Shown one piece after another: positions 50,717 through 56,874 of a DNA stretch of 64,000 nt. A model generated the notes under the pieces. The model was not told the origin of the DNA. It did not search any database and saw only the letters and a program-made list of their open reading frames with translations. A program made the position numbers and the translations under genes. The stretch covers positions 372,001 through 436,000 of the forward strand of contig NZ_FNVT01000006.1 in assembly GCF_900108335.1 (NCBI RefSeq), in the 5' to 3' direction. This DNA comes from Nonomuraea solani (GTDB lineage: Bacteria; Actinomycetota; Actinomycetes; Streptosporangiales; Streptosporangiaceae). Positions within the stretch are counted from its first letter, which is position 1, and every line of letters begins with the position of its first letter.

Positions 50717-50757
50717 TCGTGTCGATTCCGGTCCGGCGCGCCTCACATGATGGACGC

Positions 50758-51384
50758 ATGAGCGAAGAATCGAAACTTCCACTGTTCGACCCGCGGGCGA
50801 GGCGCGAACTCTACGAACGGCGCGTTCTCGTTCTCGACGGCCCTCTCGATGACGACAATGGGACGATGCTGGCCACGCAACTGATGGCGCTCGCCACGCA
50901 GGACGCGTCGGCCGATATCGCCTTGTGGATTCACTCCCCCGGCGGCTCGGTGCCCTCGATGCTGGCGATCCGCGACATCATTCGGCTTATTCCCTGTGAC
51001 GTATCGACCCTCGTGCTGGGCATCGCCTACAGCGCCGGGCAATTCCTGCTGTCATCGGGGGCCCGAGGAAAGCGCCGCGCCCTGCCGCACTCACGCGTCC
51101 TGATGCACCAGGGCTCGGCGGGCATCGGTGGCACCGCAGTCGACATCGAACTGCAGGCCGGCGACCTTCGGCACACTCGCGACACAGTGCTCGGTCTTAT
51201 CTCCGAGGACACGGGCCAGCCCGTCGAGCGCATTTTTGAGGATTCTCTGCACGATCGCTGGTACACGGCGCAAGAGGCCCTGGACTACGGCTTCATCGAT
51301 GCGATCGTGCAGAACTTCGACGAAATCGCACCACAAAATCGGCCAAGGCCTGGATTCAGCGTCACCGAAGGAGTCGGCCAGTGA
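50758..51384 (+). CDS. clpP: ClpP-family protease subunit, catalytic triad intact
   Basis: 208 residues from ATG 50758, the first in frame after the palindromes; the 237-base upstream extension covers the operator. Catalytic S92 (in GIAYSAGQFLLSSG), H117 (PHSRVLMHQ) and D166 (HDRWYTAQEAL) are all present, and the SPGG oxyanion strand (HSPGGSVPS) is intact. This corresponds to the ClpP3-type subunit of the second clpP operon of actinomycetes, distinct from the main ClpP1P2. It should form heptamers with the next subunit and work with ClpX/C ATPases. Confidence 0.92.
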   Translation: MSEESKLPLFDPRARRELYERRVLVLDGPLDDDNGTMLATQLMALATQDASADIALWIHSPGGSVPSMLAIRDIIRLIPCDVSTLVLGIAYSAGQFLLSSGARGKRRALPHSRVLMHQGSAGIGGTAVDIELQAGDLRHTRDTVLGLISEDTGQPVERIFEDSLHDRWYTAQEALDYGFIDAIVQNFDEIAPQNRPRPGFSVTEGVGQ

Positions 51385-51971
51385 GCACGTATACGATCCC
51401 GAACGTCATCGCCCAGAATCCTCGTGGCGAGCGGATCATGGATGTCTACTCACACTTGCTCACCGAGCGAATCATCTATCTGGGCACCGCGATCGACGCG
51501 GGCGTCGCGAACGCTCTCATCGCGCAGTTGATTTTTCTGGAGTCGGACAACCCCGACGCCGAAATACAGTTCTATATCAACTGCGAAGGCGGAGATCCGA
51601 GCGCCATGCTCGCGATATACGACACCATGCGCCATATCCGCCCGCGGGTTTCGACAACCTGTGTGGGACAGGCCGTCGCGGTGGGAGCCGTCCTTCTCGC
51701 CGCGGGTGCCGATGGAAAACGCGCCGCTCTCCCCCACGCACGAGTGATCCTGCACCAACCGGCCGCTTCGGGGCGCGGAACGATCCCTGATCTCATCTTG
51801 CAGGCCGACGAGGTCGTACGTGTCCGGGCGGACATCGAGCGCATCCTGTCACGGCACACCGGCCAGACGATCGAGACCCTGCGCGCCGACACCGATCACG
51901 ATCGTGTGTTCACCGCTACCGCAGCCTTGGAGTATGGGCTCCTCGATCAGATCATCGAGGAGCATTCATAG
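51381..51971 (+). CDS. ClpP-family subunit with active-site Ser replaced by Ala
   Basis: 196 residues, starting four bases inside the previous gene (ATGA-type overlap at 51381). The fold is complete and H125 and D174 (TDHDRVFTA) are present. However, the nucleophile motif GQAASMGA reads GQAVAVGA, with A100 in place of Ser, and the SPGG strand reads INCEGGDPS. It should be proteolytically dead, like ClpR or pseudo-ClpP subunits, and act structurally beside the active partner. It is unlikely to be a pseudogene: the frame is intact and conserved residues around are kept. Confidence 0.88.
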   Translation: MSTYTIPNVIAQNPRGERIMDVYSHLLTERIIYLGTAIDAGVANALIAQLIFLESDNPDAEIQFYINCEGGDPSAMLAIYDTMRHIRPRVSTTCVGQAVAVGAVLLAAGADGKRAALPHARVILHQPAASGRGTIPDLILQADEVVRVRADIERILSRHTGQTIETLRADTDHDRVFTATAALEYGLLDQIIEEHS

Positions 51972-51998
51972 GCCCGCGGACAACCCCGCCAAGCCGCA

Positions 51999-52355
51999 CT
52001 ATGCGGCCAGAGCATAGGCCGCCGAGCAGGTAGCGCCTCTCGACGCGCTGTGCTGGGCAGACCGCAAGCTCTCGGCAACGGCAAGGGTCAGATCGACCAG
52101 GGTCACATCCAGCGCGCCGGCCACCGCGGCGATCATTTCGCTCGACGGCTCTTTGACGCCTCGTTCCATCTCGGAGAGATATTGCGGCGAGACGCCGGCG
52201 CGACCTGCCGTCTCGCTCAACTTCTCGCCCCGCTCATGGCGAAGACCTCTCAGGCACTCACCGAGTACGTGCCGCCACAGCGGCTCGCGAGCCGGAGACG
52301 GCTTGGGGGCGGTCCGATCGATCGCTGGACGTAGCGGCAGGATGGAGGAGGCCAT
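51999..52355 (-). CDS. popR: PopR-like XRE repressor of the clpP operon with C-terminal YALAA degron
   Basis: 118 residues. An XRE helix-turn-helix occupies about 30-90 (LSETAGRAGVSPQYLSEMERG, as in ClgR/PopR). The chain ends SAAYALAA, the same last five residues as the E. coli SsrA tag (YALAA). PopR of Streptomyces is degraded by ClpP via C-terminal alanines, so loss of ClpP activity stabilises or reshapes control. It faces the clpP operon, 28 bases from its stop. The ATG at 52355 is the natural start. Confidence 0.85.
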   Translation of the reverse strand: MASSILPLRPAIDRTAPKPSPAREPLWRHVLGECLRGLRHERGEKLSETAGRAGVSPQYLSEMERGVKEPSSEMIAAVAGALDVTLVDLTLAVAESLRSAQHSASRGATCSAAYALAA

Positions 52356-52385
52356 GCCTCACCATAGGTAGACGGCGCGTTCAAA

Positions 52386-52411
52386 TTCTGCTCCCTTCGC
52401 GCAGAGCAGAA
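52386..52411. promoter_or_regulatory. TTCTGCTC-N10-GAGCAGAA inverted repeat before popR
   Basis: Perfect 8-base arms (52386-52393 and 52404-52411), 30 bases upstream of the popR start, sharing the TCTGCT/AGCAGA half-sites of the clpP operator but with a wider spacer. It suggests autoregulation by PopR, perhaps with lower affinity. Confidence 0.55.
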
Positions 52412-52735
52412 CCGTCTTTCTGCCTCCTCCCCTCAGCCTCAGGGCGAATTCACACGCTCACCGGGTGGTCGCCGCGATCACTCGATCACTCGGTGAGGCC
52501 GGTGACCGGCCACATGAGCCGCTGAGCCCTTCTGGGCACCTGGCCGCGTCCGCCGAAAGATCGTCGAAGCCTGTCTGGCCGCCACGCAACGCGCCCGGTT
52601 CACCGGACTCGCCTGCTCGACACCGCCGGGTTCCTCGCCTGTGACGCACGTCACATTCTTGGGCGGTCACATCACCGCGCGACGCCGGGTCAAGGCAGTG
52701 ACAGACTCACTGATCACGCCGCACAGGAGCCCCAC

Positions 52736-53077
52736 ATGCTTCACGTCATCGTCACCGTTCTCGCCGCCGCCTGGGTGGCCTTCTCCGCCTACGCCATCCT
52801 CACTCGCGCCGCGTGGGTCGTCGAGCCGCTGACCTCGTACGGTGTCCCGAGCTCCTGGTGGCCCTGGCTCGGCGCCGCCAAGGCCGCGGGGGCGGCGGGC
52901 CTGCTGGCCGGCCTGCTCGTGCCCGTGATCGGCATCCTGGCCGGAATCGGCCTGGTCCTGTACTTCACCGGGGCCGTCATCACCGTGCTTCGCGCACGCT
53001 CCTACGCGACCGTCGCCTACCCGATGCTCTACCTCGTACCGGTCATCGCCGCCCTCGCCCTGGGAGCCTCCGCCTGA
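52736..53077 (+). CDS. DoxX-like small membrane protein
   Basis: 113 residues with four predicted TM helices (about 3-22, 45-62, 65-82, 93-111) and the DoxX-type loop GVPSSWWPWLGAAKAAGAAG. DoxX proteins are four-helix membrane proteins, in some cases partnering thiol or quinone enzymes; the function of this single gene is not fixed. CAGGAG precedes the ATG by six bases. It lies apart from clpP/popR. Confidence 0.8.
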   Translation: MLHVIVTVLAAAWVAFSAYAILTRAAWVVEPLTSYGVPSSWWPWLGAAKAAGAAGLLAGLLVPVIGILAGIGLVLYFTGAVITVLRARSYATVAYPMLYLVPVIAALALGASA

Positions 53078-53214
53078 CAGCACGACCGGTGGGTCGATGC
53101 CGCCCAGCACGGAGCCGGACACGTGGCCCTGCGGGTCGTCGATCTTGTCCGTACGACCGAACGCTGCGGCACCAACGCTGTTGTGCCCGCCCCACCTGTG
53201 CGGAGGCCGGAGGG

Positions 53215-54417
53215 TCAGCGTTTGGCCGCCAGACTGTGGATCGGGTGCTCGCCCTCGGTCTGCAGCCGGTATTCGTGGCCGGACTTGGCCCGGTTGTCGT
53301 TGATGATCTGCTCGGAGGGTGCCGGTTCGCCGCCCATCAACGCTTCCTGCATCTTCTCGAAGCGTTCGTGGGCCTCCTGCACGTACCCGGTGCCCAGGGT
53401 GGTGTAGTCGATCTGGGTGGCGATCAGCTCGCGCAGGTATGCCTTGTTCGGCTCGAAGGTGACAGGCACGGGCAGCTCGGGCGCGCAGACCTGCTCGGGG
53501 TCGCGGCCGTCGTGCTTCTTGAACAGCTCGGCGGCCAGCCGCAGGTGCTCCAGCTCCATGTTGAGGTGCAGCTCCCAGATGTTCTTCACCTTGGGGTCCG
53601 ACTCGGTCTCCATGAACGAGTGGTACAGGTAGCACTCGTTGTACTCGTGGTTGAGCAGCATCTCCCACCAGCTCTCCCCCGGGTCGACGAGGGATTCGTA
53701 GTGGGTGACGTGCTCCTCCTCGATGAGGCCGATCTCCTGGTAGAGCCGGCGCGCGATCGGCTCCATGGAGGTGGGGCCGACGTTCATGTAGAAGTTCATG
53801 GTCTGCTGCTCGGCCGCCATGATCGTCAGGGCGTGCAGCTTGGAGATGGGCGCGGCGGCGCTCTTGTCGTACGGCTCGCGCACGTTGTCGACGGGGTCGC
53901 GATGATGCAGGTACGTCGGACGCCCGGGCATGACCTCGGTGAGGCCGTCGACGATCTTCTCCGCCTTGCGGTGCTCGATCATCTCGTACAGGTTGGCGTA
54001 CCGGTAGAGGTGGTCGAAGTCCTCCAGCACGCCGAACTGGTAGGCCTGCTTGAGGTAGGAGTCCGGCTCCATGCGGGCCACCCAGGCGGTCAGGTCCACG
54101 GCGACCTGCTCGTACGCGATCGTCGTCTCCAGCACCGACGACACGCCGGGCAGCAGCCAGTTGACCACCTTCTGCTGCTGCGCCTCGATGTACCGTACCC
54201 GCGCGAGCTGCTGTTTGAGCTCCAGGTCCGGGCAGTGACGGGCGAGCTGGTGGCTGAACATGATCGCCTCCACCTCGATCCCGTTCATCGCGATGATCCG
54301 GCACCGCGTGTACGGGTCCGCGTGGTCGGGATCGATCGGGGTGACGTTCAGCTCGCGCCAGTTGCGCAGCTGCTTGTCCAGGGGGATGCCCCGCTCCCGC
54401 AATGGGTTGAAGGTCAT
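53215..54417 (-). CDS. Ferritin-like (diiron carboxylate fold) protein of unknown function
   Basis: 400 residues, all helical. Glu/His-rich helices with ferritin-type spacing are visible: EVEAIMFSHQ near 48-57, EAQQQKVVNW near 78, EQQTMNFYMNVG near 204, EEEHVTHYESL near 234, and ELEHLRLA near 287. E-x-x-H pairs in these helices could bind iron or manganese. Related actinomycete proteins of about 400 residues are annotated only as conserved hypothetical. GAGCGCAGG lies near the ATG. No iron-related neighbours. Confidence 0.75.
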   Translation of the reverse strand: MTFNPLRERGIPLDKQLRNWRELNVTPIDPDHADPYTRCRIIAMNGIEVEAIMFSHQLARHCPDLELKQQLARVRYIEAQQQKVVNWLLPGVSSVLETTIAYEQVAVDLTAWVARMEPDSYLKQAYQFGVLEDFDHLYRYANLYEMIEHRKAEKIVDGLTEVMPGRPTYLHHRDPVDNVREPYDKSAAAPISKLHALTIMAAEQQTMNFYMNVGPTSMEPIARRLYQEIGLIEEEHVTHYESLVDPGESWWEMLLNHEYNECYLYHSFMETESDPKVKNIWELHLNMELEHLRLAAELFKKHDGRDPEQVCAPELPVPVTFEPNKAYLRELIATQIDYTTLGTGYVQEAHERFEKMQEALMGGEPAPSEQIINDNRAKSGHEYRLQTEGEHPIHSLAAKR

Positions 54418-54546
54418 GTGCCTGCGCTCCTCGTTGATGGAGATATGTGCCGGCGTTGCGACCGCCCGCCAGCCCTACCCGAGGCTTCCCGGTCCAATCT
54501 CCGGGCTCGTCATCGCCTCTTGTGACGCGCGTATCCGAAGGAGGAC

Positions 54547-54690
54547 CTGACGGACGAGACGGACGCCATCGACCTGCTACCGGCCCAGCACACGCTGATC
54601 AGGGACCTGTTCGACGAGGTCGAGCAGGCACCCCCCGACCGGCGCGGCGAGGCGTTCACCCGGCAGCTCGCCGACGGCATCCGGCTCACA
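54547..54690 (+). pseudogene. N-terminal remnant of a hemerythrin-domain gene
   Basis: After AAGGAGG the frame reads T-D-E-TDAIDLLPAQHTLIRDLFDEV then EQAPPDRRGEAFTRQLA, the opening of actinobacterial hemerythrin-like proteins (DAIDLL-QH-IR-LFDEVE). The first iron-ligand His is at QH. No ATG/GTG start remains in place (CTG at 54547) and the sequence loses similarity after about 54680, missing the HEAAEE and later ligands. A broken gene. Confidence 0.55.
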
Positions 54691-54746
54691 CGGCTACGGA
54701 CGCGACCAGACCAGCACGGACGGGGTCACGCCAAACCTCTGCCCAT

Positions 54747-55388
54747 TCAGGGCTTGCTCGTCAGAGCGAGGCGGACGGCGAGACCGATCAGCAGGGTTCC
54801 CGACACGTATTCCACATTGCGGCGTACGGCGGGCCGCCTCAAGAAGCGCTCGGCCTTGCCCACCAATCGAACGATGCCCAAATACCAGGCCAGGTCGATG
54901 AGGGCCGAAGCCACCGCCAGGAGCAGCAGCATCGGCAGCGCCGGAGCCCCCTCCGGCACGAACTGCGGCAGGAAGGACAGCGCGAACACGCCGGCCTTCG
55001 GATTGGCCAGATTGGTCAACAGCCCCGACCGATAGCACTTCCACCATGAGGGCGCGGCGGGCGACGACACGGCCGGATCATCGAATGGACCACTCCGGGC
55101 GCTGCGCCACGCTTGCCACAGCATCCTTGCGCCGAACCAGACCAGCACGATCGCGCCGACGATCCGCATGATGTCGAAAGCGATCTCGGAGACCAGCAGC
55201 AGCGCCGACAAGCCGAAGGCGGCCGCCAGGCACCACACCAGCCAGCCGGTCTCGTTGCCCAGCACGGTCGCCACGCCCGCCGACCGGCCCGCGCGGATGG
55301 ACTGCCGCAGGATCACCACGGTGGTGGGCCCGGGAATCATGGACACCAGCAGAGAAGCGACCGCGAACGCGATCATGGCGCTCAGCAT
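54747..55388 (-). CDS. LysE/RhtB-family amino-acid exporter
   Basis: 213 residues from ATG 55388; the GTG at 55400 directly abuts the ribosome site and is unlikely. Six TM helices and the N-terminal IPGPTTVVILRQSIRAG motif identify the LysE/RhtB translocator family; TNLANPKAGVFALSFLPQFV in the middle is the second conserved motif. It exports amino acids or analogues (for example homoserine lactone, lysine, threonine); specificity unknown. Stand-alone, no adjacent LysG-type regulator. Confidence 0.93.
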   Translation of the reverse strand: MLSAMIAFAVASLLVSMIPGPTTVVILRQSIRAGRSAGVATVLGNETGWLVWCLAAAFGLSALLLVSEIAFDIMRIVGAIVLVWFGARMLWQAWRSARSGPFDDPAVSSPAAPSWWKCYRSGLLTNLANPKAGVFALSFLPQFVPEGAPALPMLLLLAVASALIDLAWYLGIVRLVGKAERFLRRPAVRRNVEYVSGTLLIGLAVRLALTSKP

Positions 55389-55624
55389 CGGTCTCCTCAC
55401 CTCCTCAGAACGAGCCCAAGGACCAGAAGTACCATTAGACGCCCTTCCGCCAGCCGCGCCTCGTCCAAGCTCGCGCCGACCTCATCATCCTCTGGCACGC
55501 ATGGTCTGCGGGTCGCGCAGCGATGAGGGCGCGCCGGCGGAAATCACGGCGCCACCGGCCGACCGATCGGTTCATGCGCCCGTCAGCGGCACGAACGCTG
55601 CCGAGACCCCAGCGCCCCCTGCCC

Positions 55625-56236
55625 TCACTCAGACACCTTGCCGTCCATCTGGGTGACCCGCACGAACCCCACCACGTCGGTACGGCCGCCATAGGACGCC
55701 TCGCGGACGACATCGCCCTTGGCCGGCGCGTGAATCATCTGACCCGGCCCGGTGACCAGCCCGACATGGCCGGGACCGCGCTTTTGCATCCGCATGAACA
55801 CGAGATCGCCCGGCCGTTCCTCTCCGGCCGCGACGCGTTCCCCGGCCCGCCACTGCTCGTAGGTGACGCGGGGAATGTCGACCCCGGCCGCGGCGAAGGC
55901 CTTCTGCATCAGCCCGCTGCAGTCGAAGGACATGGGTCCCTCCTCGCCCCACCCGTACGGCTTGCCCAGTTGTTCGCGGGCGTAGTCGATCGTTCCCGCG
56001 GCGAGTCCGGAGGTCTCCTTCCCGGCGATCCAGTCATCGGTGAGCTCCTCCTCGTCCTCCATCTCGACGCCGTCCAGCAGGCTCTGATCATCGTCCATCA
56101 GGAAGCCGAACAGCGTCTCATCGCCATTGCCCGTGAGGCTGGCCACGGCCGTACCGCCCAGGGCGAGCGTGGCGACGACCGCCACGGCAGCCGCGGCCGC
56201 TGCGGGGGCTGGACGCAGCCGGCGCAAATTCTTCAT
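55625..56236 (-). CDS. Secreted NlpC/P60 peptidoglycan hydrolase
   Basis: 203 residues from ATG 56236. A Sec signal (AAAAAAVAVVATLALGGTAVAS, cleaved near residue 33) is followed by an acidic linker (about 47-70: DDDQSLLDG, EMEDEEEL) and an NlpC/P60 domain with catalytic C106 (FDCSGL), H157 (GHVGLV) and H169 (MIHAPAKG). It cleaves D-gamma-Glu-diaminopimelate or similar stem-peptide bonds. The long acidic linker is unusual for the family and may bind cations. A cluster of TGACCA motifs lies upstream. Confidence 0.92.
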   Translation of the reverse strand: MKNLRRLRPAPAAAAAAVAVVATLALGGTAVASLTGNGDETLFGFLMDDDQSLLDGVEMEDEEELTDDWIAGKETSGLAAGTIDYAREQLGKPYGWGEEGPMSFDCSGLMQKAFAAAGVDIPRVTYEQWRAGERVAAGEERPGDLVFMRMQKRGPGHVGLVTGPGQMIHAPAKGDVVREASYGGRTDVVGFVRVTQMDGKVSE

Positions 56237-56326
56237 GGTCGCTCCGTATCGAGGGGTTCGCCGCCATCCCGTGGCGGCGAAGGTGAATGGGTACCGTGCC
56301 ACCCGCATTGCTACGGCCCCTCGTAA

Positions 56327-56453
56327 TGACCAACCAGCCCTCCTTGCTGACCACTGACCAGCCCACGTTGACCATCCGCCGTCCACACCGATGACCACGC
56401 AGCGGGCCGAGCCGGGGGTTGACCGCTGATCAACACCCGGACCTGGCTGGTCA
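56327..56453. repeat. Cluster of TGACCA motifs upstream of the NlpC/P60 gene
   Basis: TGACCA occurs at 56327-56332, 56348-56353, 56355-56360, 56369-56374 and 56392-56397; TGACCG at 56420; and its complement TGGTCA at 56448-56453. The first four copies start 21, 7 and 14 bases apart, all multiples of seven. It lies about 90-215 bases upstream of the NlpC/P60 start, an upstream position fitting a regulator-binding array. Confidence 0.5.
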
Positions 56454-56602
56454 TCAGCCAATGGCCACAAATGATGAGCCGACGTCTCTCGGAACGCTTG
56501 GGGCTACCGCCAAAGCCAGGGGTAGGTCCAGCCCGCAGGAGATGAGGGTGGTGCGGGAACGCTGGGACGAACCTCCAGCGCCTTCACCGCCCGACACCTC
56601 GT

Positions 56603-56668
56603 GTGACGGTCACCGGCATCACCGAGCGGGCCCAGGTGGAACGGGCAACGTTCTTTCGTTACGTCGGC
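56603..56668 (+). pseudogene. Fragment of a TetR-family HTH
   Basis: VTVTGITERAQVERATFFRYVG reads (in two pieces: ITERAQVERA and TFFRYVG) as the TetR recognition helix region. Downstream the frame changes and only short unassigned peptide remains (RLTADAAGYTRLRARNVMKQ). Nothing before it encodes the N-terminal helices. A decayed gene between NlpC/P60 and the BTAD regulator. Confidence 0.45.
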
Positions 56669-56874
56669 CTATGTCGAACGTCTGACCGCCGACGCGGCCG
56701 GCTACACCCGGCTGCGGGCGCGCAACGTCATGAAGCAGCCCCGGTACGCCGAACTGCCGGCGGACCGGGAAACGGCCACCCTGACCGCGGAGATCGAACC
56801 GCCGGCCTCGATCTGTTCCGGCGTCCCCCTCCGGATCGCCGCGGTGATGTGACGGCGTTACGAGCGTGCGGCCG

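Noticed and set aside
52667..54304. 545-codon minus-strand frame across the ferritin-like gene and DoxX
   Set aside because: It is a GC-skew shadow of two real genes; a conserved-looking FGRTDKIDDPQGHVSGSVLGG-type stretch near 53100-53170 lacks any start or family I know.
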